A stretch of DNA of 64,000 nt from Pseudomonas sp. KK4 (GCF_001984065.1 NZ_LYVP01000018.1:1-64000); one strand, 5' to 3'; numbered from the stretch's first letter, positions 29,089 to 39,104 are shown. The notes: generated from the letters alone by a model not told the origin. Made by a program: numbers and translations.

Positions 29089-31824
29089 TTATTGGATCTG
29101 CCCGTGGCAATGCTTGAATTTCTTGCCCGAACCGCAGTAGCACAGTTCGTTGCGGCCCAGCTTCTGCTCGTTGCGAACCGGGGCGGTAGCGAGGGCCACA
29201 TCGACCTCTTCACCCAGCGCTTCAGGCTGCTCCAGACCAGGGGCTTCTTCGTGCAGGAACTGCATGCGCGCCGCCAGTGCTTCGGCCTCCTGACGCAGAC
29301 GCGCCTCTTCTTCGGCCGGATCTTCGCGACGGACCTGAACGTGCGACAGCACACGGATCGAGTCGCGCTTGATCGAATCCAGCAGCTCGGAGAACAGCGT
29401 GAACGACTCGCGCTTGTATTCCTGCTTCGGGTTCTTCTGGGCATAGCCACGCAAGTGAATGCCGTGACGCAGGTGGTCCATGGTCGACAAGTGGTCTTTC
29501 CACAGGTCGTCCAGCACGCGCAGCACGATCTGCTTCTCGAAGGTGCGCAGCGCTTCGGCGCCCGCTTGATCTTCTTTCTCGTTGTACGCGGCCACCAGTT
29601 CCTGCATCAGCTTCTCGCGCAGGGTCTCTTCGTACAGGTGATCGTCTTCGTCGAGCCACTGCTGGATCGGCAGGGCCACACCGAAATCGCTCTGCAGGGC
29701 TGCTTCCAGACCCGCCACGTCCCACTGCTCAGGCAGCGATTGCGGTGGAATGTGGGCGCTGACCGTGGCGTTGAGTACATCCTGACGGAAATCGGCGATG
29801 GTTTCACCGATGTTGTCGGCGGCCAGCAACGTGTTACGCATGTGATAGATCACTTTACGCTGTTCGTTGTTGACGTCGTCGAACTCGAGCAATTGCTTGC
29901 GAATGTCGAAGTTGCGGCCTTCAACCTTGCGCTGAGCCTTTTCGATGGCGTTGGTCACCATGCGGTGCTCGATCGCTTCGCCAGGCTGCATGCCCAGGGC
30001 TTTCATGAAGTTCTTCACCCGGTCAGAGGCGAAGATGCGCATCAGGCTGTCTTCCAGCGACAGGTAGAAACGGCTGGAACCGGCGTCACCCTGGCGACCG
30101 GCACGACCACGCAACTGGTTGTCGATACGGCGCGATTCGTGACGTTCGGAGGCGATCACCTGCAAACCGCCCGATTCGAGCACTTGCTGGTGACGCTTCT
30201 GCCAGTCGGCCTTGATCTGTGCGATCTGCTCCGGCGTCGGGTTCTCCAGGGAAGCCACTTCCACTTCCCAGTTGCCGCCCAACAGGATGTCGGTACCACG
30301 ACCGGCCATGTTGGTAGCGATGGTCAGCGCACCTGGGCGGCCAGCCTGGGCGATGATCTCGGCTTCCTTCTCGTGGAACTTGGCGTTGAGAACCTTGTGC
30401 TCGATACCTTCCTTATTGAGCAGGTCGGACATGCGCTCGGACGTTTCGATGGTCGCCGTACCCACCAGCACCGGACGGCCGGCGGCCATGCTTTCCTTGA
30501 TGTCATTGACGATGGCCGCGTATTTCTCGTCGGCGGTCAGGAACACCAGGTCGTTGTAGTCCTTACGGGCCAGCGGCTTGTTGGTCGGGATGACGATGAC
30601 CTGCAAACCGTAGATCTGATGGAATTCGAACGCTTCGGTGTCGGCCGTACCGGTCATGCCGGACAGTTTGTTGTACAGACGGAAGTAGTTCTGGAAGGTG
30701 GTCGATGCCAGGGTCTGGCTCTCGGCCTGGATGTTCAGGTTTTCCTTGGCTTCGATGGCCTGGTGCAGGCCTTCGGACAAACGACGGCCCGGCATGGTAC
30801 GGCCGGTGTGTTCGTCGACCAGGACCACCTGACCGTCCTGCACGATGTACTCGACGTTGCGATGGAACAGCTTGTGCGCGCGCAGGCCGGCGTAGACGTG
30901 AGTCAGCAGGGCCAGGTTGTGGGCCGAATAGAGGCTCTCGCCCTCAGCCAGCAGACCCAGGCGGGTGAGCGATTCTTCGACGAACTGGTGGCCGGCTTCG
31001 TTGAGTTCGACCTGGCGGGTCTTCTCGTCAACGGTGTAGTGACCGGCCTTGGTGACTTGGCCTTCGACTTCCTCGACGTGCAATTCCAGCTGCGGGATCA
31101 GTTTGTTGATCTCGATGTACAGCTTGGAGCTGTCCTCGGCCTGACCGGAAATGATCAGCGGGGTACGGGCTTCGTCGATGAGGATGGAGTCGACTTCGTC
31201 GATCACGGCAAAATTGAGTTCGCGCTGGAATTTTTCTTCCATGCTGAACGCCATGTTGTCGCGCAGGTAATCGAAACCGAATTCGTTGTTGGTGCCGTAG
31301 GTGATGTCAGCGGCGTAAGCCAGGCGCTTCTCTTCCGGCGGCTGGAACGGCGTGACCACGCCGACCGTCAGGCCGAGGAATTCGTAGAGTGGACGCATCC
31401 AGTTGGCATCGCGACGGGCCAGGTAGTCGTTCACGGTTACAACGTGCACGCCCTTGCCGGACAGCGCGTTGAGGTAAACGCCCAGTGTTGCCACCAGGGT
31501 CTTGCCTTCACCGGTACGCATTTCGGCGATCTTGCCTTCATGCAAGGTCATGCCACCGATCAACTGGACGTCGAAGTGACGCATACCCATGACGCGCTTG
31601 CCGGCTTCGCGGGCGACCGCAAAGGCTTCTGGCAACAGCTTGTCGAGGGTTTCCCCTTTGGCGAATCGGGCCTTGAACTCTTCGGTCTTGGCACGCAATT
31701 GATCGTCCGAAAGGGCCACCATTTGCTCTTCGAAGGCATTGACGAGTTGCACCGTCTTGAGCATGCGTTTGACTTCACGCTCGTTCTTGCTTCCAAAAAG
31801 TTTCTTTAACAAAGGCGCAAACAT
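29089..31824 (-). CDS. secA: Preprotein translocase ATPase SecA
   Basis: SecA is the motor ATPase that pushes preproteins through SecYEG. From ATG 31824 the protein has 911 residues and starts [17 protein letters not shown], as in other Pseudomonas; the frame is open 22 codons further upstream. Seen in order: Walker [22 protein letters not shown] (Walker B region), preprotein cross-linking domain, [27 protein letters not shown] of the second nucleotide-binding domain, and the C-terminal zinc SecB-binding motif [14 protein letters not shown]. It is divergent from dciA. Confidence 0.98.
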   Translation of the reverse strand: MFAPLLKKLFGSKNEREVKRMLKTVQLVNAFEEQMVALSDDQLRAKTEEFKARFAKGETLDKLLPEAFAVAREAGKRVMGMRHFDVQLIGGMTLHEGKIAEMRTGEGKTLVATLGVYLNALSGKGVHVVTVNDYLARRDANWMRPLYEFLGLTVGVVTPFQPPEEKRLAYAADITYGTNNEFGFDYLRDNMAFSMEEKFQRELNFAVIDEVDSILIDEARTPLIISGQAEDSSKLYIEINKLIPQLELHVEEVEGQVTKAGHYTVDEKTRQVELNEAGHQFVEESLTRLGLLAEGESLYSAHNLALLTHVYAGLRAHKLFHRNVEYIVQDGQVVLVDEHTGRTMPGRRLSEGLHQAIEAKENLNIQAESQTLASTTFQNYFRLYNKLSGMTGTADTEAFEFHQIYGLQVIVIPTNKPLARKDYNDLVFLTADEKYAAIVNDIKESMAAGRPVLVGTATIETSERMSDLLNKEGIEHKVLNAKFHEKEAEIIAQAGRPGALTIATNMAGRGTDILLGGNWEVEVASLENPTPEQIAQIKADWQKRHQQVLESGGLQVIASERHESRRIDNQLRGRAGRQGDAGSSRFYLSLEDSLMRIFASDRVKNFMKALGMQPGEAIEHRMVTNAIEKAQRKVEGRNFDIRKQLLEFDDVNNEQRKVIYHMRNTLLAADNIGETIADFRQDVLNATVSAHIPPQSLPEQWDVAGLEAALQSDFGVALPIQQWLDEDDHLYEETLREKLMQELVAAYNEKEDQAGAEALRTFEKQIVLRVLDDLWKDHLSTMDHLRHGIHLRGYAQKNPKQEYKRESFTLFSELLDSIKRDSIRVLSHVQVRREDPAEEEARLRQEAEALAARMQFLHEEAPGLEQPEALGEEVDVALATAPVRNEQKLGRNELCYCGSGKKFKHCHGQIQ

Positions 31825-32131
31825 ATCGGCAGGATCTTCCACACTAAAGGGATGGAGGGCGGCCCCGTGAGTCGCCCGTGCAGCCCTCATGGCCGCATGC
31901 GAACGAGCATTCTACCCGGAAACGGTGGTGAGGAAAGTGGCGTTATTCCACGATGCTGGCACAGCGCTTTGACGGGGCTCACTTAAAATAGGGGCAAATG
32001 GCTGAACTTCAAGTCAGACAGCGCTGAAGTTATCCGTTGATTTAATGGGTAAAGCGCGCGCAAAGCAATGGGTCGGGCGCATCCGGTGCTTTCTGCTACC
32101 ATGGCGGCTCTGTTACTTCAGGTGTCTGATC
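31825..32131. other. Gene-free divergent region between secA and dciA
   Basis: This 307-base interval carries the promoters of both genes. I see no gene and no significant repeat. The plus-strand frame is open from 32045 but lacks a ribosome site before the DciA start. Confidence 0.55.
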
Positions 32132-32587
32132 ATGGCATTTCGCCCTCTTACGGCCAGAGCACCCGCCGTCCTGCTTCGCGAAGCCAAGCCGCTCAAGGCC
32201 ATACTCGGCCACGCCCAGCGCCTGGGCCATCTGCAACGTTTATTGGAAAGCCAACTGCAACCCGCGGCCCGCGAACACTGCCATGTGGCGTCGTGGCGCG
32301 AAGGCAGTCTGTTGTTGATTGTCACCGATGGCCATTGGGCGACCCGCCTGCGTTACCAGCAAAAACGCCTGCAACGGCAATTACAGATGTTCGACGAATT
32401 CACCAGCCTGACGCGAATCCTGTTCAAGGTTCAGCCGCCTACCATTCAGCACGGGGCAACCGGGCATACCATGGACTTGTCCAACGACGCCGCAGCGACC
32501 ATTCAGGCCACCGCCGATGGCATCAGCGATCCCAACCTGCGGGCGGCGCTGGAGCGATTGGCGGCGCATGCAAGGCCCAAGACCTGA
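32132..32587 (+). CDS. dciA: DUF721 family protein, DciA-type helicase loader
   Basis: A 151-residue DUF721 protein. DciA proteins load the replicative helicase DnaB in bacteria that lack DnaC/DnaI loaders, as shown in Pseudomonas and Vibrio. The N-terminal DUF721 core (about 10-100) includes the QxLLxxQLxPAxxxHCxVASW region with a tryptophan near residue 59. The ATG at 32132 was chosen because it begins MAFRPLTARAP and fits the family length; the 29 codons upstream do not. Location opposite secA is the usual Pseudomonas arrangement. Confidence 0.85.
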   Translation: MAFRPLTARAPAVLLREAKPLKAILGHAQRLGHLQRLLESQLQPAAREHCHVASWREGSLLLIVTDGHWATRLRYQQKRLQRQLQMFDEFTSLTRILFKVQPPTIQHGATGHTMDLSNDAAATIQATADGISDPNLRAALERLAAHARPKT

Positions 32588-32599
32588 CCCAAAACCCAA

Positions 32600-32688
32600 T
32601 GTGGGAACGGGCTTGCTCGCGAATGCGGTGTATCAGACAACATCCATGTCGCCTGACCCGACGCATTCGCAAGCAAGCCCGCTCCCAC
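32600..32688. repeat. REPIN (outward-arm type) between dciA and the HerA-like gene
   Basis: TGTGGGAACGGGCTTGCTCG at the left and TTCGCAAGCAAGCCCGCTCC at the right; one substitution in each arm. It lies between convergent genes. Confidence 0.9.
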
Positions 32689-32707
32689 CTTTGATTGCGT
32701 TCGTTCA

Positions 32708-34189
32708 CTATCGGCGTTTACTGCCGCCAAGCAACGACCCCATCAGCCCCCGTACCAACTGCCGCGCCAATTGATTGGCCCCCTGGCGCATCGCCGATTT
32801 CAGCGCCTGCCCCGCCGCGGTGCCGAGGAGCTCCCCGGCCTGTTCGGTGAAGCTCGGCTCCTGAGGCGCGGGCTTGCCGGTTTCGGCTTGCGGCGCCAGC
32901 CCCTTGCGTCCCGTCAGCACTTCATAGGCCGATTCGCGATCAACCGGTTTGTCATATCGCCCCTTGAACGGTGAGCCGGCGATCAGCACCGTGCGCTCGG
33001 TTTCGCTCAGCGGCCCGATTCGCGATTGCGGCGGCGCCACCAAGACCCGTTGGACGATTTCCGGCGTGCCCTTGTCCTGCAGCGTGCCGACCAGGGCTTC
33101 ACCGATGCCCAGTTCCGTCAACACCGACAAGGCATCGAACGCAGGATTGGGCCGAAAGCCGTCCGCCACGGCTCGCAGGGATTTCTGTTCCTTGGCGGTG
33201 AAAGCGCGCAGGCCGTGCTGAATGCGCAGGCCGAGTTGGGCCAATACATCATCGGGCAGGTCACCCGGCGACTGGGTGACGAAATACACCCCCACGCCTT
33301 TGGAACGAATCAGGCGCACCACCTGCTCCAGACGATCCTGCAAGGCCTTGGGCGTGCCAGTGAACAACAGATGCGCCTCGTCGAAAAACAGCGCCAGCAG
33401 CGGTTTATCCGCGTCGCCACGTTCCGGCAATTGCTCGAACAGCTCCGCCAGCAGCCACAGCAGGAAGGTCGCGTAGACCTTCGGCGCTTCATGCACCAGG
33501 CGACTGGCATCGAGCAAGTGAATGCGCCCTCGTCCGTCAGCCGTCGGTTGCAGGATGTCCTCGAGTTGCAGCGCCGGTTCGCCGAACAGCGCTTGCGCGC
33601 CTTGCTGCTCAAGGGTTGCCAGCCGCCGCAACAGCGCCTGGCTGGAACCGGTGGTCATCAGCGCCGCATCATCTCCCAGCACATCCGGGTGGTCCTTGAG
33701 GTGATTGAGCAGCGCCTTAAGATCCTTCAGATCCAGCAGCAACAGGCCTTCGCGGTCCGCCACCTTGAATGCGGCATACAGCGCCGACTGTTGGCTGTCG
33801 GTCAGTTCCAGCAGGCTGCCCAGCAGCAACGGCCCCATTTCACTCAAGGTGGTGCGCAAGGGATGACCGGACTGACCGTGGATGTCCCACAGCGTCACCG
33901 GATACGCCGCTGGCTTATGGTTTAGCCAGGGCATCCCGGCGATCCGTTCAGCGACTTTGCCCTGAGGGGCGCCGGCGGCACCCAACCCGCACAGATCACC
34001 TTTGATATCGGCGGCGAACACCGCCACACCGGCGTCGCTGAACGCTTCGGCCAGCCGTTGCAGGGTGACCGTCTTGCCGGTGCCGGTGGCACCGGCGATC
34101 AAACCGTGACGGTTGGCCAGGCGCATGGCCTGGGCGATCGGCTGGCCCGAAGTATCGGCGCCGATAACGAGTTGCGATGAGTCAGGCAT
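32708..34189 (-). CDS. HerA/YjgR-type ATPase (DUF853)
   Basis: A 493-residue P-loop ATPase of the HerA-FtsK superfamily, YjgR branch. Walker A is GATGTGKTVTLQ at about residues 32-43, Walker B is LLALFFDEAHLLF at about 258-270, and YFVTQSPGDLPDDVLAQLG holds the sensor region. Molecular role unknown; related HerA proteins pump DNA. The C-terminal 60 residues are Gly/Ala/Gln-rich. The start is uncertain: ATG 34189 (MPDSSQLVIG) is the usual family start, while in-frame ATGs at 34201 and 34213 would add four or eight residues. It is divergent from the glycosyltransferase cassette. Confidence 0.9.
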   Translation of the reverse strand: MPDSSQLVIGADTSGQPIAQAMRLANRHGLIAGATGTGKTVTLQRLAEAFSDAGVAVFAADIKGDLCGLGAAGAPQGKVAERIAGMPWLNHKPAAYPVTLWDIHGQSGHPLRTTLSEMGPLLLGSLLELTDSQQSALYAAFKVADREGLLLLDLKDLKALLNHLKDHPDVLGDDAALMTTGSSQALLRRLATLEQQGAQALFGEPALQLEDILQPTADGRGRIHLLDASRLVHEAPKVYATFLLWLLAELFEQLPERGDADKPLLALFFDEAHLLFTGTPKALQDRLEQVVRLIRSKGVGVYFVTQSPGDLPDDVLAQLGLRIQHGLRAFTAKEQKSLRAVADGFRPNPAFDALSVLTELGIGEALVGTLQDKGTPEIVQRVLVAPPQSRIGPLSETERTVLIAGSPFKGRYDKPVDRESAYEVLTGRKGLAPQAETGKPAPQEPSFTEQAGELLGTAAGQALKSAMRQGANQLARQLVRGLMGSLLGGSKRR

Positions 34190-34345
34190 TGGGTCACCCA
34201 TGGTTGATCTCATTAATAAAGCGCGTGATGAACATTAAGACCTTAGCGGAAGGCGTCAACCCGGCAACCGACAAAACCCCGACCGAACATCTATTCTTCA
34301 TAAGGGTCAACCCAAGGAGAGCAACGGACCGGAGGGATGTTCATC

Positions 34346-35461
34346 GTGCATATCGCTGACATAACCATGTTCTACGCCCCTGCCAGCGGTGGCGTGCGTA
34401 CCTATCTGGATGCCAAGCATCATCGCCTGCATACGCGGTCTGGTACTCGCCACAGCTTGCTGATCCCCGGGGCCGACTTCAGTGAACAGGATGGCATCTA
34501 CACCGTACCGGCGCCCGCCCTGCCCTTCGGCAAGGGCTATCGATTCCCCCTGCGCCTGGCGCCCTGGCGCAACGTACTGCACGATTTGCAACCCGACCTG
34601 ATCGAGGTCGGCGACCCCTATCTCACCGCCTGGGCGGCGCTGGACGCGCGTCGGCAACTGGACGTGCCGGTGATCGGCTTTTATCACTCGGACCTGCCGC
34701 TACTGGTCAGCAACCGCGTGGGCAGCAACTGGTTCACCCCCAATGTCGAGGCCTACGTCAGGAAGCTCTACGGCAATTTCGACCGAGTGCTGGCACCCAG
34801 CAGGATCATGGCGGAGAAATTGACCGGTCTGGGGGTCAGGAATGTGTTCGTGCAACCCTTGGGCGTCGATCTGCAAATGTTCCATCCCGATGCCCGCGAT
34901 CCCGGCCTGCGGGCCGAACTGGGCCTGGATCAAAGCACCCATCTGCTGATTTTTGCCGGGCGCGGCTCCAAGGAGAAAAATCTGCCAGTGCTGCTCGATT
35001 GCATGAAGCGTCTGGGGCCAAGCTATCACCTGTTGCTTGTCGGATCGTCGATGCCGACCTCGGTGCCCGACAACGTCACCGTGGTCGATGACTTTTGCCC
35101 GGCGCCGCAAGTTGCGCGGCTGATGGCCAGTGCCGACGCCCTGCTGCATGCCGGCGACCAGGAAACCTTCGGTCTGGTGATTCTCGAAGCCATGGCCTGC
35201 GGTATTCCGGTGGTAGCGGTGGCCGCCGGCGCGTTCAAGGAAATCATCAACGATCAGTGCGGCGTGCTTTGCACCCCGAACAATCCGTCGGCCATGGCCA
35301 GCGCCGTGCGTGAATTGTTGGCCCGGGGCAGTGCCGTCATTGGTCAACAGGCTCGCCACCACGTCGAACAGCATTACGCCTGGGACAGCGTGGTCAACAG
35401 CCTGATCGGGCACTATCACGCCGTACTCGGCAGCCAATGGCCGCGGGTGGCCAATGGTTGA
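34346..35461 (+). CDS. GT4 family glycosyltransferase
   Basis: A 371-residue GT-B glycosyltransferase of family 4. MFYAPASGGVRTYLDA is the N-terminal donor/acceptor loop, IFAGRGSKEKNLPVLLD starts the C-terminal Rossmann domain, and ETFGLVILEAMACGIPVVAV is the EX7E nucleotide-sugar motif. I favour a GTG start at 34346 (MHIADITMFY) because GGAGG lies 11 bases upstream; the ATG at 34337 sits one base from that site and is too close. Donor and acceptor are unknown. First of three overlapping genes that look like an envelope glycolipid cassette. Confidence 0.9.
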   Translation: MHIADITMFYAPASGGVRTYLDAKHHRLHTRSGTRHSLLIPGADFSEQDGIYTVPAPALPFGKGYRFPLRLAPWRNVLHDLQPDLIEVGDPYLTAWAALDARRQLDVPVIGFYHSDLPLLVSNRVGSNWFTPNVEAYVRKLYGNFDRVLAPSRIMAEKLTGLGVRNVFVQPLGVDLQMFHPDARDPGLRAELGLDQSTHLLIFAGRGSKEKNLPVLLDCMKRLGPSYHLLLVGSSMPTSVPDNVTVVDDFCPAPQVARLMASADALLHAGDQETFGLVILEAMACGIPVVAVAAGAFKEIINDQCGVLCTPNNPSAMASAVRELLARGSAVIGQQARHHVEQHYAWDSVVNSLIGHYHAVLGSQWPRVANG

Positions 35462-36230
35462 GTCCATCCATTCCCCCAGCCTGCTGCTGGTGCTGCACGA
35501 TGTCGCACCGCAGACCTGGGACGATTACCGGCCCTTTGTCGAGGCCGTCGACGCCCTCGGCGCCGTGCCGATGACCTGGCTGGTGGTGCCGGACTTCCAC
35601 CGGCACAACGACCTGCGAGCCCATCCGCAATTTCGCCGCCTGCTCGCAGAACGCCTCGACCGGGGCGACGAACTGGCATTGCATGGTTACTTTCACTGCG
35701 ATGACGGCCCAATCGCAAGCAATCCCAAGGACTGGTTCATGCGGCGCATCTACACCCACGAGGGTGAGTTTTACAATCTGTCACAAGAAGCGGCCCTGGC
35801 CAGGCTGCACGCGGGAATGGAAATGTTTCATCGGTATCAATGGCCACTGAAGGGCTTCGTCGCCCCGGCCTGGCTGATGAGCGCAGGCACTCGCCAGGCG
35901 CTGCGCCAATTGCCGTTGACCTACACCAGCGACGCGCAACATCTGTATCGCCTGCCGGATTTCACCTCGGTGGATGCCCCCGGGCTGGTCTGGAGTGCCC
36001 GCAGTGCCTGGCGCCGGGGTTTGTCAAAACTGCTCAGCGATCGTCTCGAACACCGCTGGCACCAGGCCCCGGTCATCCGTTTGGGCCTGCATCCGGTGGA
36101 CATGCGCCATGAATTTTCACGAACGTACTGGCTCGACACCCTGCAGCGCCTGCTCGACGAAGGCCGGATGCCGTTGACCAAGGCGTGCTGGCTGGCACGG
36201 CAAGACGAACCGGTGGAGCGCGCCGCATGA
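35454..36230 (+). CDS. DUF2334 polysaccharide-deacetylase-like protein
   Basis: A 258-residue protein with a NodB-like fold of the DUF2334 branch. LVLHDVAPQTWDDY at residues 11-24 supplies the HD motif, ELALHGYFHCDD supplies the HxxxH metal site, and VIRLGLHPVDMRH holds the distal His. It probably removes an acyl group from a sugar. No signal peptide is visible, so it would act in the cytoplasm. Its start overlaps the glycosyltransferase stop by 8 bases; its stop overlaps the next start (ATGA). Confidence 0.88.
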   Translation: MVESIHSPSLLLVLHDVAPQTWDDYRPFVEAVDALGAVPMTWLVVPDFHRHNDLRAHPQFRRLLAERLDRGDELALHGYFHCDDGPIASNPKDWFMRRIYTHEGEFYNLSQEAALARLHAGMEMFHRYQWPLKGFVAPAWLMSAGTRQALRQLPLTYTSDAQHLYRLPDFTSVDAPGLVWSARSAWRRGLSKLLSDRLEHRWHQAPVIRLGLHPVDMRHEFSRTYWLDTLQRLLDEGRMPLTKACWLARQDEPVERAA

Positions 36231-37222
36231 GTCGAGCGATCCTGCTGCTGATCGGGCTGCTCGCCGCCATTGTCATTCCCTGGCTGCTGGGCGGCAGCGA
36301 AACCTGGTCGCGGCTGAACAGTTTCCCCTTGAGTGGGCTGCTGGTGATGTTCGGCATGATCCTGCTCTGCTGGGGGGTGAACACCCTGCGCCTGCGACTG
36401 TTGCTGGGGGACCAGCGCGACAGGGTCAGCCCGGTCAAAAGCCTGGGCGTGGTGATGGCCGCCGAATTCGCTTACTGCGCCACCCCCGGTGGCAGCGGCG
36501 GCCCCTTGACCATCATGGCGCTGCTTGCGCGCAACGGCGTTCGCCCGGCCCGGGGCAGTGCTGTGTTCGCCATGGATCAGTTGAGCGATTTGCTGTTTTT
36601 CCTCTGCGCGCTGGGTGCGATTCTGATCTATGCGCTGTTCCAGCACCTCAGCCAGCGCATGGAGTGGCTGTTGATGGTCAGTGCGATTTCGATGTTCGGT
36701 GGCCTGATCTGTTGTGTACTGGTGGCCCGTTACCATCGCTTGCTGATACGCCTGAGCGGTCGATTGCTCCTTCGCCTCAATGTCCAGTCCACGACGCGCC
36801 TGCGCTGGGCGCGAAAACTGCTGCATTTTCTCGCAGCCTTTACTGACACCCTCAAGTTACCGTTCCAGACATTGATCACGGTGTTTGCCTTGACGTGCGT
36901 GCACTGGATCTTGCGTTACAGCGTGCTCTACCTGGCGTTGCGAGGGTTGGGGGCGGATCTGCAGTGGGCATGGTGCTTTCTGATCCAGGTGCTTTCTTTG
37001 AGTGCAGGACAATTGAGCCTGCTGCCCGGCGGCGCGGGAGCGGCAGAACTGACATCGGCAGCGCTGTTGGCGCCCATGGTGGGCAAATCCACGGCGGCCG
37101 CGGCGATTCTGATCTGGCGGGCGGTGACTTATTACTTCTATTTGCTGGTGGGTGGGCCGCTGTTTTTGCTGATGCTGGGACGGCCGTTGCTCAAGAAGTT
37201 GATGAAAGTTAAACAAGCCTGA
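36227..37222 (+). CDS. LPG-synthase-type transmembrane protein (flippase-like, UPF0104)
   Basis: A 331-residue integral membrane protein of the lysylphosphatidylglycerol synthase TM (pfam03706) family, with about eight hydrophobic helices. The conserved elements are FAYCATPGGSGGPLTIMALLARNGV in the first half and LSLLPGGAGAAELTSAALL in the second. There is no aminoacyltransferase domain, so it is a stand-alone membrane unit, possibly a lipid translocator. The start at 36227 overlaps the deacetylase stop. It would suit transport of a lipid modified by the two preceding enzymes, which is inference. Confidence 0.88.
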   Translation: MSRAILLLIGLLAAIVIPWLLGGSETWSRLNSFPLSGLLVMFGMILLCWGVNTLRLRLLLGDQRDRVSPVKSLGVVMAAEFAYCATPGGSGGPLTIMALLARNGVRPARGSAVFAMDQLSDLLFFLCALGAILIYALFQHLSQRMEWLLMVSAISMFGGLICCVLVARYHRLLIRLSGRLLLRLNVQSTTRLRWARKLLHFLAAFTDTLKLPFQTLITVFALTCVHWILRYSVLYLALRGLGADLQWAWCFLIQVLSLSAGQLSLLPGGAGAAELTSAALLAPMVGKSTAAAAILIWRAVTYYFYLLVGGPLFLLMLGRPLLKKLMKVKQA

Positions 37223-37227
37223 ACGAT

Positions 37228-37398
37228 TTACTCTTGCTCGTCGCCGGACTCTTGCTGCAATTTCTCCCACAGTTCGGCGGCACCCGGAAACTCCGTACCG
37301 TCCTCGGGGCCCATGTCATCGGGGTCATAGCGGCTCAAACAACCTTCGCCCAAGGTATCGGGGGCTTTGGAAGTGGCTTTGTCCAGTGGATCGGCCAT
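37228..37398 (-). CDS. Small acidic conserved protein
   Basis: A 56-residue protein, MADPLDKATSKAPDTLGEGC onward, with 16 acidic and 4 basic residues and no recognised domain. The ATG at 37398 has GAGG eight bases upstream; another ATG at 37404 is too close to that site. It lies 100 bases after the purU stop on the same strand and ends six bases from the stop of the convergent membrane gene. I recall a similar small gene beside purU in other Pseudomonas. Function unknown. Confidence 0.7.
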   Translation of the reverse strand: MADPLDKATSKAPDTLGEGCLSRYDPDDMGPEDGTEFPGAAELWEKLQQESGDEQE

Positions 37399-37498
37399 GT
37401 TCATATCCTCTATTGCGAAACGGCTACGCAGAAACGGCGAAGGGCCTGCAGCGATTGAACGCCCAGGCCCTTCGAATTTCAACCGTGTCGTGAGGCAA

Positions 37499-38347
37499 TC
37501 AGAACACTACGGTCTTGTTGCCGTGCACCAGAACCCGGTCTTCCAGGTGATAGCGCAGGCCGCGGGCCAGCACCATTTTTTCCACGTCACGGCCGAAACG
37601 CACCATGTCTTCGATGCTGTCGCTGTGGCTGACGCGCACCACGTCCTGCTCGATGATCGGGCCGGCGTCCAGCTCTTCGGTCACGTAGTGGCAGGTCGCA
37701 CCGATCAGCTTCACACCGCGCATCGACGCCTGATGGTACGGCTTGGCACCGACGAAGGACGGCAGGAAGCTGTGGTGAATGTTGATGACCTTGTGCGCGT
37801 ATTCGCTGCACAGCTCAGGTGGCAGAATCTGCATGTAACGAGCCAGTACCACGACCTCGGCATCATGGTGTTTAACCAGGCGCGAGACTTCGGCGAAGGC
37901 CGGTTCCTTGTCCTGCGGGTTGACCGGAACGTGGTAGTAGGGAATGCCGTGCCATTCAACCATGCTGCGCAGGTCGTCGTGGTTGGAAATCACGCAGGCG
38001 ATTTCACAGTCCAGTTCATCGCTGTGCCAGCGATGCAGCAAGTCGGCCAGGCAGTGGGACTCGCGGCTGGCCATCAGCACCACGCGTTTTTTCTGCGCGG
38101 TATCGGTGATGCGCCAGTCCATCGAAAACTCTTCGGCAATCGGCGCAAAAGCTTCACGCAGGACCTCGATACCGAACGGCAGCGAATCGGCCCGGATTTC
38201 GTGACGCATGAAGAACCAGCCACTGAGATTGTCCGAGTGGTGGCTCGCTTCAGTGATCCAGCCGTTGTGAGACGCCAGAAAGTTACTGACTTTAGCAACG
38301 ATGCCGACGCGGTCCGGGCAGGAAATCACCAGCCGATAAGTGTGCAT
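37499..38347 (-). CDS. purU: Formyltetrahydrofolate deformylase
   Basis: PurU hydrolyses 10-formyl-THF to formate and THF, balancing the one-carbon pool. From ATG 38347 there are 283 residues: an N-terminal ACT domain (about 3-75, YRLVISCPDRVGIVAKVSNF) and a formyltransferase domain with catalytic NIHHSFLPSF, GAKPYHQA and GATCHYVTEELDAGPII (Asn, His, Asp). The open frame goes 12 codons further up. It is divergent from mvaT. Confidence 0.96.
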   Translation of the reverse strand: MHTYRLVISCPDRVGIVAKVSNFLASHNGWITEASHHSDNLSGWFFMRHEIRADSLPFGIEVLREAFAPIAEEFSMDWRITDTAQKKRVVLMASRESHCLADLLHRWHSDELDCEIACVISNHDDLRSMVEWHGIPYYHVPVNPQDKEPAFAEVSRLVKHHDAEVVVLARYMQILPPELCSEYAHKVINIHHSFLPSFVGAKPYHQASMRGVKLIGATCHYVTEELDAGPIIEQDVVRVSHSDSIEDMVRFGRDVEKMVLARGLRYHLEDRVLVHGNKTVVF

Positions 38348-38687
38348 GAGGGGGAAACTCCAGAACTTCGCAAAAGCCGCCATTCTAGCGATAACGCAGC
38401 AAAACCGCAGTATTGATCACGTATCGTCTTGTCGGCCGGTCAACGACGACGTCGAGGCCAGCACCCCGTCGCCTGCTTCCCGGCAGTGTTGTTTAGCGTC
38501 GCGCTACATTCAAATGTGAATATCTGCAGCAACCGCTTCAAACTATTTAACTGCGCATCCAATGCGAGACGAATTCACCGTATTTAAAATAAATAAACTC
38601 CGGTTTAATGTTTACTTGATGAAACACCCTGACTATTATTGCCGCACTGTCTCCCTGCCCTTCAGTTTCCTACATAAGGTAGTAATC
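38348..38687. promoter_or_regulatory. AT-rich regulatory region between purU and mvaT
   Basis: This 340-base interval turns distinctly AT-rich from about 38500, with tracts such as TATTTAAAATAAATAAAC at 38580-38597. MvaT binds AT-rich DNA and is known to autoregulate in Pseudomonas, so the region is a likely MvaT target and promoter. A weak AAGGT ribosome site lies 7 bases before the ATG. No gene is seen. Confidence 0.6.
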
Positions 38688-39065
38688 ATGTCCTTGATCA
38701 ACGAATACCGCGCCACCGAAGAAGCTATCAAAGAGCTGCAAGCCCGTTTGAAGAACCTGTCCCAAGACGACAAACTGCAAACCGAGCTGGAATTCGAAGG
38801 CAAACTGCGCACCCTGATGGGCGAATATTCCAAGTCCCTGCGTGACATCATCGCGCTGCTGGATCCGGAATCCAAAACCAAGGCCCCACGTGGCGCCGCA
38901 GTAAAAACTACCGGCACCAAACGTGCCCGCAAAGTTAAACAATACAAAAACCCGCACAACGGCGAAGTCATCGAAACCAAAGGTGGCAACCACAAGACTC
39001 TGAAAGAGTGGAAAGCCAAGTGGGGCGGTGACGTGGTTGAAGGTTGGGCTACCCTGCTGGGCTAA
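38688..39065 (+). CDS. mvaT: H-NS-family global silencer MvaT
   Basis: MvaT is the Pseudomonas H-NS analogue that silences AT-rich and horizontally acquired DNA. The 125 residues show an N-terminal coiled-coil oligomerisation region (MSLINEYRATEEAIKELQAR to about 60), a linker, and a C-terminal DNA-binding domain with KQYKNPHNGEVIETKGGNHKTLKEWK, containing the minor-groove R/K-G-N element (KGGN). The ATG at 38688 gives family length; the frame is open 42 codons upstream. MvaU or other paralogues are not in the window. Confidence 0.96.
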   Translation: MSLINEYRATEEAIKELQARLKNLSQDDKLQTELEFEGKLRTLMGEYSKSLRDIIALLDPESKTKAPRGAAVKTTGTKRARKVKQYKNPHNGEVIETKGGNHKTLKEWKAKWGGDVVEGWATLLG

Positions 39066-39104
39066 GCCGCAGTACTTGTTACGGCCGGATACGTGACAAA
39101 AGAT

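Noticed and set aside
29092..31809. 905-codon open frame on the plus strand
   Set aside because: It lies exactly antisense to secA, has no ribosome site or family match, and is explained by high-GC codon bias.
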